From: Gymnopus androsaceus JB14
Lineage: Eukaryota; Basidiomycota; Agaricomycetes; Agaricales; Omphalotaceae
Assembly: GCA_009733575.1 (NCBI GenBank)
Contig: ML769457.1
Coordinates: 64,619-128,618, forward strand
DNA: 64,000 nt
Direction: 5' to 3'
The translations under genes and the position numbers were made by a program. A model generated the notes under the pieces. The model was not told the DNA's origin and did not search any database. It worked only from the letters and a program-made list of their open reading frames with translations. Shown here in pieces: positions 24,019 through 34,764 of this stretch (position 1 is the stretch's first letter; the number at the start of each line of letters is the position of its first letter).

Positions 24019-24794
24019 TTATGCGCGGAAACGGAGGTAAGCCATTCAGTAAAGCGGAACATCCAGTCACTGCAGAGAATGTTAGCTGTATTGCAAGCGT
24101 GTACAGGAAGAACATACCAATCCCGACCAGATACTGCAACGTGGTCGCCTGCAAATGACATGAGCTCCATACAAAATAAGGTCAACTCTTCCTGCGTACC
24201 TTTGAAGCCTGAATCGCCGTTCTCAAACCCGCAATCTCCTGCTCAATCTTATATTCGACTTCCTTCAACTTGAGCTCCTTCCCACTACTCTCGTCTCTAT
24301 ACCGCCCCTTCTCCAAATTCAAATCAAGGCGTACTCCAGCCTGAGTACGAGTAATCTCCTCTCTAAGCCGCTGCTTTAGCTTCTCAATATCATTAGCCAA
24401 CCGGTCATTCTCCGCTTTGATCATCGCAAGATCGTTCTTTTCCATCAACTGAAGCTCGGATTTGGTTTGTGCAAAGTCGACTTGCTGGGTATAATGATGC
24501 TGTGTAGAATACACGAGTTTTGGTTCAGCAAGCAAGATGAGTTGGCAAAGACGAACCTTTTCCTGATCAGCCTTGGTGACCATGATTGCTAGTCATATTT
24601 CTGATACTTTCGTCAATGACCTCTGCCATAGCGGACATGATACCCTCTGCTTGGGCCCGATTTAAGCCCTCGCGTTCTAGTCGCTGCACAAACTGGTGCG
24701 TGTCAAAATGAAAGTCGGAGCGAATATTGCTGGTTGAAAATGAGCGAAGGTAGATAGATCGAGACGGAAGAGCTCGTATCGCTGTTCTTAGCAT
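24019..24794 (-). CDS. CCDC90/FMP32-type mitochondrial coiled-coil protein
   Basis: Member of the DUF1640 family (human MCUR1/CCDC90B, yeast Fmp32), inner-membrane coiled-coil proteins linked to complex IV assembly or calcium uniporter regulation. The N-terminus MLRTAIRALPSRSIYLRSFSTS looks like a mitochondrial presequence. The family block FHFDTHQFVQRLEREGL follows, then a long coiled coil (MEKNDLAMIKAENDRLANDIEKL) and a C-terminal membrane segment starting LQYLVGIVTGCSALL. Two single-base frame breaks are seen: near 24584, just before MVTKADQEK, and near 24040 in the last few codons, after which the frame ending AYLRFRA and TAA at 24019 matches the family. The end coordinate assumes the second break is an indel. 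Confidence 0.8.
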
Positions 24795-24987
24795 GGTGTA
24801 AAGGAGAGAGTCGTTAGGCGCTCATATTCCGACTAATTCGTGTTTAAAATTCTATCCCGAGTTCTGTTTAACATGTACCTAATAGATATCCACCAAAAAT
24901 CAAACGAGCGACATTATGTTTTAAATTATATTGTACTGTAGGATGTGCGACTGAGAGGAGAGAGAATGGAATGAATGACTGAAGCAA

Positions 24988-26057
24988 TTACAGCCCCTTC
25001 TTGGAACGTTGTTTACGAAGCTCAAGCTCTTTGACGCGTCATGCGAGTGCCCAAAACCGCATCCCAATGTATGAAGAATGGCTGAGCGAAATTGGACTTG
25101 ATCCCAATGATCTATTAACGAGAATGTTAAACTTTTGGGGGTTATGAAGGAGCAAAGTACACGCACCTGATGATGAATATCATGGTAATCCGCATTATTG
25201 CTGGTCATGAGCTGAAGAGGATCAAACGGTAATCTATAACCGCAGTGGTCGTCCACAGTCTTCAAAGTGGATACTACAAAGAGCAGCAACGCCTGCCGTG
25301 AGTTCATTCCGGTCGTAGACTCTGCGATGACAGCGCCGAGAGAGTCTAGAAGGAATCCTTCGACTGGATGGTTGTACAGAGCGCCATAGGCGTATGGCAC
25401 GTAAAGACGATGATGCCATGAATGGAAATGTCTGTATAACCATTTGTTTACATGCATCGCTCGGTGAAGAAAGTATTGCCAAGTATCGATGATAAACCTA
25501 AGGAAAATGGTTAGCAAAGTCCAGAAACAAATATCTAATAGACGTACATGGCAAACAGGAGCTGGGCCGAAGGTATAACCCACCAATAGATTGAATACGC
25601 CAACGAGTGCAGCAACTTGCCTTCCCACTCTCTTCCCACTAGCCTGAACAATATCGGTGCCGAAGAAGCGAGCTATACGATGCATTGCTAGAACATGATC
25701 ACCATCGTAATGGTCCGATAACCAAAACAATCCCAGCACGGTTTGGACTACTTGCTGAAAAATGACTGCCCATATGACCTGTGTTCGAGAAACGAGATTC
25801 CTGGTCTGGGTTTCTGCAGACTCATGGATACGGTATTTTTCGAGCCATTTCCAGTCGGATATGTCGAGCGAGTGGAAGAATAAAGAAGAAGACCAATAAG
25901 CCAATATGGGTCCAGCAAGAGTTAGGATAGGGTCCGGTATACCGTCAATGAGCGTAGGTTGTGCCGAGTGATAAAAGGGATGATCTCTCGAGCTAAAGCA
26001 GACGGAGGAGCCATCGTACTGGGAGCAGACCGTCTGGATTGTTTCGTTCATGGTCAC
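24988..26057 (-). CDS. SUR2: Sphinganine C4-hydroxylase (SUR2 type)
   Basis: ER-membrane di-iron hydroxylase that turns dihydrosphingosine into phytosphingosine. The three histidine boxes are present: HRAMH, HSWHH and HDIHH, and between the last two sits GALYNHPVEGFLLDSLGAV. Introns of about 50 nt lie at 25498-25547 (splitting FAM-FIIDTWQYF) and 25112-25166 (after DIHHQ). Two single-base frame breaks occur: near 25585-25595, before the frame that reads WWVIPSAQLLFAM, and near 25030 in TRQ-ELELRKQRSKKGL. The stop at 24988 belongs to the latter frame and fits the family's basic C-terminus. Starts at 26057 and 26051 are both possible. Confidence 0.88.
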
Positions 26058-27149
26058 TAATGATCAGCGCTCCCAGAAACGTAAATATTATATTTAAAAG
26101 CTCCAAAAAATCACCTGATAGACACCTCGGCCGATCCCGACGCGTCTCAGATCCGTAGGCCTGCAAATCTAGTCGCGCCCTGGCATTGCTCTAATTGTCC
26201 ACTCGCAAGCTCTCATTCCTGTCAAAATCAGGCATAATATACGAACCGTATCCTCTCCATTGTGCACGGTTAGTCATTTGCGCTGCCCATAAGTAGAGGT
26301 TTTCCAATCTCCATCGAACGCGTTAGGTATTCTATTGCGAGAGTTCGGTCTCCAGAGATCTCATTGGTACCTAAACACATAGGATACTATACGGGATTGG
26401 TAGCCCCGGGAGGCTGATGCACAAGTAGAGTTTGAAATATTCACCGCTGGCAGGATTCACAAACAAATTGGCATCCAGCTGAGACTGACTTATGTAAATC
26501 GGATCCGTTCGGGATGATTAGTTGTAGCTATCTCGATAGGGGAATCGATACGAGTCTTGTGGGCAAAGGTTTCAACTCCTGACATGATGAAAGTCGAACC
26601 CAAAGCTAGATGATGATCATGAAAGTGCTGTACTGAGAAAGATGGAGGATGTTACTAGTAGAGCATACTATATGAATAATCATTAAATGCTGGCGTGTCG
26701 CCTCACTGATACTCGTACCGAAATCAAAAAAAAAAATAGACACCGTATATGGCAAGAGAGCAACAGCTATCCTATGACACTCTATTAAGATCCATCTCCA
26801 GAGACCACTGCTTTCTTGATGAACTGACGCTAGAACGAGCGGGTACTGCGCCGTTGCGTCAAGAGTCAGCGTAGATTCTGAAGTGATGCAGCCAACTCTA
26901 TGCGTGGTGGCTCCTGAGCAGGACTATATGTTGGCTCCTCGAACAAAGAGCTACAGATGAGGCACGAACATTGAACGAAATAAGAGCAGTCATCTGCACT
27001 CTCATGATATCCATGCCTCGCGAACAGCAAAATGCGTTTCGATAACAGTGACATTCGTAGAAATCGCAAATCCAACCTATACATTACATTGTCTTTTTTC
27101 AATCCGTTATTTTCTTTATGAGCGAAACGAATCATACCTCAAATGTGTT
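26058..27149. other. Intergenic, nothing recognised
   Basis: Upstream flank of the SUR2 gene. Only short open frames without recognisable domains are present. A short A-run occurs near 26728. Confidence 0.5.
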
Positions 27150-27789
27150 TCTTGCTTGTTGGGACTCGACGCCGCAGGGCTTCGAGGATATCGCTATCCC
27201 TCTTGGCAAATGGGACTAGGCGCAATCCATGTCTTTTCCAAGTTTCAGCAACGACTGTTGGACGTCTTGAGAATTACAGAAAGGAAGTAAATCAGCGCTC
27301 ATGCTCAAGTCTTGATCTGGGTGGAAGGACGTACTGAAAAAGACCGCCCTCGTCTCTGCGTAATTCCTCGTTTGCCTGAGTTGTAGGAAACCTTTGCAAC
27401 CTTTCTACTACCATGCGGAAGTACTCTCTCAGATCACCGTGACGCAGGATCTCGGCTGGTAACTGGTTATTGCTTCACAGAGTCTCAAAGGCCGTCAGAA
27501 AATAAGACAAGTAGCAGGGATCGATAGCTGAGCATATCTGCGTGGTCGTACAGATCTGAGCGAACCTAGCTGCAAAGGGCTTTAGCGTCCCTAGAATAGG
27601 AATACTATCGCACACAACAGATAAAGCACTGCCGATACTGGCAGTCGCTCCAGCAGCATCCTTGTATCTGTTAATCCCCCACGTTGGAGTAGTGCTGCCA
27701 CTGGTACTGCGTTCCAACGGATCCAAAGCTGTAGTAACAGTCTGTTGGCTGGTAGAAACACTTGAACGTGAACGTCGCAATCGGAGCAA
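27150..27789 (-). pseudogene. Degraded or unresolved multi-exon gene
   Basis: Three leftward pieces look coding. The first, from an ATG at 27789, includes SIGSALSVVCDSIPILGTLKPFAARFA written here in parts: a SIGSALSVV helix and an ILGTLKPFAARFAQIC helix. The second (about 27335-27462) reads LPAEILRHGDLREYFRMVVE and ends at a GTACGT donor. The third contains VQQSLLKLGKDMD followed by an in-frame TAG. The first piece is reminiscent of N-terminal helical segments of basidiomycete STAND/NACHT proteins, but that is a weak resemblance. No NTPase domain follows, so this is a truncated or decayed gene or a small unknown one. Confidence 0.35.
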
Positions 27790-29333
27790 GCCGAGTTCGA
27801 CATCGTGAAAGCAATAGTCTAAGAGCAGCAGCTGAAGAGTATGCTTTGAGCAGGCTAGACGGAAGTGCAGGGAGTGAGATATCGAAGGGACAAGGAAATG
27901 TGGATGAAGAGAATAGCTGTGGAATAGGTGTAGACACAGACGCTACGCCAATTGCAATGGCACAGTGATTGATGGAATTTCGATAAGGCGTTAGACTAGG
28001 TCAATAACGAGCTCAGATACCCCATTGAAATCACGGGTTGCACGCTTCACGGAGGGAGGGAAGTGAAGCTGTAAAGACGATAGAGTTAAAGTCGTCCAAT
28101 CAACTCCAGGCATGCATGGTTTGTCGGAATCACTGGAAGAGACTAGAAGCATTTGAGCCCAGAGCCTGCACTGCGTGAGATACAACGCATCAAAGTACAT
28201 ACCATCCTCGTTTTCCATCGAATGGCGCGGAAAGAAGTGAGCGACACGGTCGCGGGAAACCGCGGCCATCGTTCTGGCCAAAGCGTAATTGACGTACCTC
28301 TAATGGAAACCCGGTTTCCGATCTCACCTCTGTTTCACTCCAAACTCCCCAATCCCATAATCGTGTCTCTCATGACTAACCGAGTTGAATCTTCTCATGG
28401 CTCGTGACGCTACAAGCAGAGAAGCTTTTACCGGTAGTATCGCTTAACAGCTCAGAGCCTTTCAGAGCTAATAAATCTAGCTCAGATTCCCGGTCGCAGT
28501 CGCAATGGAATAGTAAGCCGATGATAAGGAGGTAGCCGCAGGACTGGTGGTGTTAGGATTTAACTTAGCTTGTATATCACATAGTACTTACTTATATTTT
28601 TCTGGTGGAGTGTTTTATTACTTTGGGTCGAATCGACATAGTCATTCTCCCTCACCCGCTATGAGTATAAACTTAGTTTACTTAGCTTTTATCATAACGC
28701 TTTCAGTGACGCTTTAGAACACTGTGATATCACAGGAGCATTAACTCGAATATATCCGCCACAATATTCGACGGACATACAGACGGTAAAGAGCACCTTG
28801 TTGAACCATAAACGGAGAATCGTCTCTTGTTCTCCTCGTCCCCGTTCTCACGTTCATCCACATTCATTCCCTCCGAGAGCCTTTTTTTCAATGCGAGTAG
28901 TAATCAGATATAATACTTTACATGTCGACCGGCCGTTTTCATGTACTCTTGGTGTTCTTGATGCCTTTGAAAGCGACAAAATCGCAAGGGCAGCTACATG
29001 AACAAATAGCAACGTATTAACGCTGGTGGCACTCAAGGTGGCTGATACTACCTCTAGCAGAAGTAATATAGTTCAAGCCAGTTAAGTTATGAAACTATAA
29101 CGTTCTTTCCCTGTACTGCTCTTCATGAAGCGCGTTTAGTGTCACGTTGATACTGTTCCCCGCCCACCCCCCTTCTATCAAGAACGCCAGTGAAGCAGGC
29201 CCTGAGCTTGAGAATCATAAGCGCTCGAAAAGCTTGTAAGGCCGTCTTCCGAGTCCCGACAGCATTACTGTACAGCTCGACTCTGATGAATGATAAGCAA
29301 GATTCAGTCAAGCTCAACTTTAAATTTGCGCAC
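27790..29333. other. Intergenic, nothing recognised
   Basis: Short open frames occur on both strands (for example leftward 27991-28281), but none has a recognisable domain, intron pattern or neighbour support. Confidence 0.45.
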
Positions 29334-30852
29334 TCATTGTAACAAACACCATGATATCATCCCCGGGCACTTGGAATTATCAGTTTCAACCTCACTCTGA
29401 CCGATTTCCAAAGCCCTATACTGCTGAATATTCAGATGGGAGCTCCACTGCTTCCCGAGGTCCACGTTAGTTTGACTCTGCGCTTCGACAGGAAGTCTGA
29501 ATCCGCTATCCTGGTGGCGGAAAGTTGTCATTGAATGGTTCTCGGTAGGACGACTTTCCTCAGCCGAATTGGCATCATTACGCGCACGATTTTCGTGAGG
29601 CTGCTGATAGGATAGGATAATAGGAGCGGTCTTTTCCATATGCCTCGATATCGGTACTGGTACTGGCGGGGGCGTCACCGGAAGGCTAGGATGTTGTGGC
29701 TTACGGGATGGACTAAGATTGCCATCTCTTGCTACTGGGTTCGCCTGTAATGTTGACGAGGAAGCCGAACTTTCCCTGTATTGCGGGCCTGCGTTTTGTA
29801 TCCTGAGGCTGGTTGAATTGCCAGGATATTCTCTAAAAGGCTCAACTGTCTCGCTATATCGGAGGAATGCCTCACCAACTCATTTTCGCCTACGTCGCCG
29901 GTGACATAGTACGATGAATACGAGCCCTGCGATGAGGACAATACTGCCACCAACAGCACCTCCAACGATCGCTCCGATGTCCAATTTCTGAGGCATTCTT
30001 GCTGCACTATTGGAAGCACTGGTCAAAGTAACCTTTATTTGAGCGCAATATATAATATGTACGTCGGATGTAGCGCACCTTTGTGTTGTACTGTTTGACG
30101 GAGAGGGTGGACTATCCAGATAACCATTAGAGTTCAACAGCAAGCTCTAGAAAGTATAGTTTGAACGTACCTGGTTACTGTGACAGTGGAAGGGCCCGCA
30201 CTGGAGCTGAAGGTGGCGATTGAGGTTGTCAGTGAACTCGAAGGTAGTGAGCTCGAAGGCAATGAGCTCGAACTCCTGTGAAGCAGAAATGAATAAATAT
30301 ATATATATATCCATTAAGAGTGTACCTGCGACCTACAATGGAAGTGCTGTCGTGACATTAACTATCGGACTGAATCCAAAGATCCTGGGTGCATTAATCA
30401 GTAAAATATAGTAGCTTAGCACCGTAAAAGAAATCTCACTCGGTCGAGTTGTCATTTGTGATCAGCTCTAAATTGTAGAGACTGTGATGTACGGGTGCCC
30501 GGTGAGTGAGCATCCATAGTCAACTTATAAAATGTTGATATCACCCACCCAGCTACTGTCGGTGTGAAATTAAAAGGTATACTCGTTGCCTCCTCCCCCT
30601 GAAAGACTTGAATCACTTGAAATACTATCCCGTCCTCTGCCGTCAATTCAAGGCTAAATTCCGTGGAATCGGTAGTTTCCCGAAGTAACGTAGCTGAAAC
30701 ATCTGTGTCAATCAAGACAGTGCCAGGTAGTCCGGTAAAAGTGAAACCAGCCGCAGCGGAGCCCAAAGAAAGAAAGAATCTAAAAAGTTTGATTTTGAGC
30801 GAATAAACAAACTGTATATGAAAAAGACTCACAACGTTGAAAAGCGCATCAT
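29334..30852 (-). CDS. Single-pass membrane protein with Ser/Thr-rich stalk, unknown function
   Basis: The start MMRFST-LFFLSLGSAAAGF crosses an intron and looks like a signal peptide. An extracellular domain (FTFTGLPGTVLIDTDVSATL ... FQGEEATSIPFNFTPTVAGW) follows, then a low-complexity stalk (SSLPSSSLPSSSLTTS; near 30180-30275). A clear membrane helix IGAIVGGAVGGSIVLIAGLV and a basic stop-transfer RRRRRK come next, then a Pro/Ser-rich tail. This layout is common in expanded agaricomycete cell-surface families. The ectodomain-stalk exon joins are unresolved. Directly after RRRRRK the frame meets TGA (29880-29882), yet the same frame continues with coding-like sequence to 29334. So this may be a pseudogene, a misread base, or a shorter protein. 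Confidence 0.55.
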
Positions 30853-31252
30853 AGGATGCAAACCAGGCTCTGACTTCAGAGACGGAATGCCCCACTGCAG
30901 CCAGCCAGTAAAGATAAGGGAGTCGCGAGAAAAGAAAAGAAAAACAGGTCGTCAAGCTCTAAGCTGGATTATATTCTTTAAGAATCACCAGGTGATGGAT
31001 CCCTCTGCCTCCCGACGCGCTGATGTCTAGTCTAGTCAGGTCAGTAGTACGCAAGACAGATTTAATTCCTTTGATACAAATACTGTACGAGAAACGCTAC
31101 TATGGGTATTCAGAATATTCAACAAATAAGTAGTTTGTTACACTTGGGTTTACCGAAAATGCGAGTGAAAATAGGAGCAATGCGGAGGACGTATAAGTAG
31201 ATGATGGCAGGCTGAGAACATGGCAGAATATACACAAAGTCTACAGTCAAGG
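30853..31252. other. Intergenic, nothing recognised
   Basis: About 400 bases between the start of the membrane-protein gene and the stop of the CNOT9 gene, both leftward. They should hold the promoter of the former and the 3' end of the latter. No motif stands out. Confidence 0.45.
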
Positions 31253-32525
31253 TCAAGGTTCATTCAAATTGTTCAGTAGAGTCGTAAGACATCGTTTCGT
31301 CACCATATCTCCCTGTGATGACATCGTCAGTGGCAGAAGGACGTCGTAAATACGGAGCTATACCTTTAGCAGAATACTGAAAGTCTGGTCACGAAGAGGC
31401 TCAGGCAAGCAGGCACGGAGTGCCTCTCGGGCTCTGTGATAGACTTTAGTGGCAGACGGGGGAAGAAGTAACGTTGTGAGCTTACCTCAAATTGTCACTC
31501 AATCGAAGATAGCACCGAACGACGTGTTTCAAGAGACGGACAGCTTGGGTCTCTACTAGCTGATTCACCATATTACTGAGAACGGTGCCTACCGCGTAGA
31601 ACCGCTCGTAAGTATGACAGATATATGTCAGACCGGTCTCATCGAGCAGTATCTTTTGCACGATGAAGATGGCCACGGTTTTTGATAGCTCAGAGCCGGT
31701 CTCCATGATACGGAGACATAAGGGAATGATTTCGGTAGAAAGAAGGAAATGGATGACAGTGTTGTTGTCATTTTGCTGGAAGCTATCGTTAACGAATGAA
31801 TTGGATGCCGTTGACGGGAAGGACTCACTTTTACGAGCGCACCAATTACTCCCAGAGAGGTTAGACGCAAGTATTCGAAAGGACGGGTTTTGGATGTCGT
31901 GTTTAGGAAGGGATACAGGAAGAGAGGGATGTGAGCTGAAACGTCGAATTAGCGAATTGAATCAAGCAGAAAACGGTGCACGAACCGTTCAAGAAAAGTT
32001 GGCGGGTTTCCGTGTGCGAGGCTACACACTGCAAAAGTGCGAGAGCATTACAAACTCGGTTAGAAACATGAGCAGTGAGATTTGGGGGCGAGAGTAAAGG
32101 ATAGACGGAGACAATTTCTTGCAACAACGCAGGCATTATACCTAGAAAAAATTCAGCTCGTATCTCAGAAGCATTAAAAAAGCCTTCGACTCACCAAAAG
32201 AGTGCCACAATATCAGAGCCAAATCGTCATACTGCTCTCTCTTCTTGCTCAGCTCCAAAAGTGCAGTCTCTCTCGAGCTCGGATCCATAAGGTCAATGAC
32301 CAGAGAGAATATCTTGCTTTCGTCTTGGACATTCAATCCATTCCCAGTTGCTCCATTGACTGCAGTCAGAAATTGCTGCCCGGGTTGTTGTGGGACGGAA
32401 TGAGCCAAAGGGCCAGGACTTTCGGAATAGGAAAGTGCGCTTCGGTTGTAGTGATTAGCGTACGGAGGATTATGCTGCTGCTGTTGAAGGTAGGAAACTG
32501 GCTTGGGCGATAAAAGCCCCGCCAT
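31253..32525 (-). CDS. RCD1: CCR4-NOT subunit CNOT9 / Rcd1
   Basis: Armadillo-repeat subunit of the CCR4-NOT deadenylase, which links it to RNA-binding partners. Six exons (32195-32525, 31986-32141, 31829-31935, 31486-31775, 31364-31433, 31253-31312) keep phase and give 337 residues. After a Gln/Pro/Asn-rich leader ([11 protein letters not shown]) the conserved core reads [60 protein letters not shown] and [18 protein letters not shown] [13 protein letters not shown], ending in [10 protein letters not shown]. Introns are all 50-54 nt. The frame is clean. It is divergent from the AA14 gene. Confidence 0.95.
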
Positions 32526-32667
32526 CCTGGCTTGGTGACGGTTTAATGCAAAGAAGACTCGGGTTGTGATGCGTAAGCAAACTCAGAGTTTACGGGCGAG
32601 CGCTTATGCCTTTTGAATACGCCACCATCGAGTTTTATTTTGAACGACGTCGGACCAGGACCTCTAA
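32526..32667. promoter_or_regulatory. Shared divergent promoter, CNOT9 / AA14
   Basis: Only 142 bases separate the start codons of a housekeeping mRNA-decay gene and a secreted oxidase. This forces the two promoters to overlap. No TATA box or obvious activator site is visible. Confidence 0.5.
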
Positions 32668-34367
32668 ATGGCTCCTTATCTCCCTCTTGGACTCTTAGTG
32701 CTTGCGTGGCTTGCTGCAGGGGTTCAGGCTCATGTCGGTGCTTGGCACATCGGTAAGCCTGCATGTAACTCGACTAAAATCCTCTGAATACCACATCGTG
32801 CGCAGGAATGTACTGCTTGAATGGAACATCAGGGAGAGATGATCATAATACCAACGACGCGGTACTACCACTCTATAATGTACCAGGTTCTGATTGAAGT
32901 ATGCATGTTCAACGAGGATTCACATATCTTGTTTAGATGACCAAAGAAAACTGGTGGTTTCATCATGACAACGGAGTATGTCTCTTCGAACTACTATCTG
33001 ACCTGGCACATCTAACTCTCCTCCTGTCTCAAGTGCGATCAATTCCCACCAGAAGATGGAGATTTTCTCGACCTGTACGCGTCCTACTGCCATGTTCTCC
33101 TGTTTCTTCCTGACCACCACGGCAGTCCAGTAAATGGCACCTTTACGGTGGAACATGCTGTTAATCGCGCTTTTACAACTCTTTCGTATAATGGGACAGA
33201 GATTGCCGAGGTAAGAGACATTTTTCCAATATCGAAATCGAGACTTACTTTGGCAGTTTGGTGACGGAGAAGATCATCCTGGCATGGGTAAGGAGGGTGC
33301 GGACGGGGATTGCATTACGGCTATCAATAGTGGGATTTTCGAAACTTTTCTAACAGGTATTTATACTTATATTCTGCTTTGTAGTACATACACAGAATGA
33401 AACCATGGCTGCTGGGACGGCATTCGCTATATCTTATCAGGCAAGTTCGCATTATTCTTTAGGTTCTGTATTTTTCTAATCATTCTTACAGTCGGATTTG
33501 AGCGCAGTGACACCTGAGAACCTAGTAGTTTTTACCGTGCTTTACCAGTGCGTTCTCTTGCCATCCTGTTCACACCTAATTAATTCGCTGTAGCTCTCCA
33601 TGGAAGCGAATTGCGACGTATTCGGTTCCGAATTTGCCTGCTTGTCCACCAGAGGGTTGCATATGTGCTGTAAGTCTGTTTTTCTACCTGACAATGCATG
33701 TATTGACTCTTAATCAAGTGGGGATGGGTGCGATGAGACTCTTTGACGCTACTGCTTCTACTGCTAATGAATGTTTGGTTCGACTAGGTCCCGAACGGGT
33801 AGGGTCTATATACCTCCACGTTCTCCATTCACTGACACTCCCAATAGCTGTGGTCTCGCCAATATGTATCATCTAGGCTACAGGTGTAAAGTCGTTGGCC
33901 ACACAGGCGACGCCGCTGTAGCTCCTGGCCAACCTCCTGTCTGGTGCGAAGACGACCCAGAACGCTGTGTTCAAGGCCCCAAACAGATGCTTTATTGGCA
34001 TCAGTCCGAGGGTAATAATATAGAAGTTGAAGGGTATGACCTCTCAGGACATCTCAAGAGTCCAGCGTATAATGATAAATGCGGGTTTAAAAATGGTATT
34101 TCCGCTGCTGAAATATATATATAATCCAACTAAATGAACGTGTTTCCAGGTGCCCAGCATGATATTTTCTTAGACAAGGGATCGGCAGTACCAACGAGCA
34201 TACCTGCATCTCCTATGCGACACAAACTACCTAGTCTTATTCCATCTGCACCAAGAGATCGTCGAGGACGAGGGACAGCGATTGAGGTCCTCTTGGAATA
34301 TGCCCATCGTTTTTTGATGATGGCCTATTCACTTCCGCTCTTTGTATATTATTATGCCCGAGTATAG
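32668..34367 (+). CDS. AA14-type lytic polysaccharide monooxygenase (secreted)
   Basis: Copper oxygenase family found in wood- and litter-decay basidiomycetes, where characterised members attack xylan on cellulose. Thirteen exons give 365 residues in one frame. The signal peptide (PLGLLVLAWLAAGVQA) is followed by a mature N-terminal histidine in HVGAWHIGMYCLNG, the expected copper-brace position. Other family blocks are NWWFHHDNG, CDQFPPEDGDFLDL, FTVEHAVNRAFTTLSYNG, HTQNETMAAGTAFAISY, whose histidine is the likely second ligand, and CPPEGCICAWGW. Exons of 9 nt (33719-33727) and 11 nt (33788-33798) and a GC-AG intron (33441-33491) are notable. The C-terminal 60 residues after CGFKNGAQHDIFL are a Pro/Arg-rich tail of unknown use. 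Activity on xylan is inferred. Confidence 0.85.
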
Positions 34368-34764
34368 TGGGAGATGGGTAACTTGGTTGTGAAGATTTAG
34401 ACTGGATTTAAATTTTAAACATGTGAGTCTGTTCTTGGCCTTGATTGTGAAGCGGGACTCATTTTGAGATTGCTCTGGCTAAAGACGATAGATTATGAAG
34501 ACTGTAGTAGTTTATTCCTTTAGATAATTCCATCCTTGCTAGCATTGTGTATTCTCCAGTGGACTCGAGTGAGACATCTTCGGACATTTCGGATACTGCT
34601 TCCGGTGCGCGCGCTTATGTAGTGACGTTTCCTGATGTCGATTTTCGATGAGGTCCCTTCATCTCAGACGATCTACGACATGCAGCGCATTCGTTTCCTT
34701 GAAATTCTATAATCCTTCTCTCTTACCTTGATCACGAACCATCTATTAACAAGCGAATCGACCT
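34368..34764. other. Intergenic between AA14 and DUF1295 genes
   Basis: About 400 bases holding the 3' flank of the AA14 gene and the upstream region of the DUF1295 gene. Nothing specific is recognised. Confidence 0.45.

Noticed and set aside
27991..28281. 96-codon leftward frame
   Set aside because: No clear link to the degraded gene downstream and no domain; left unannotated.
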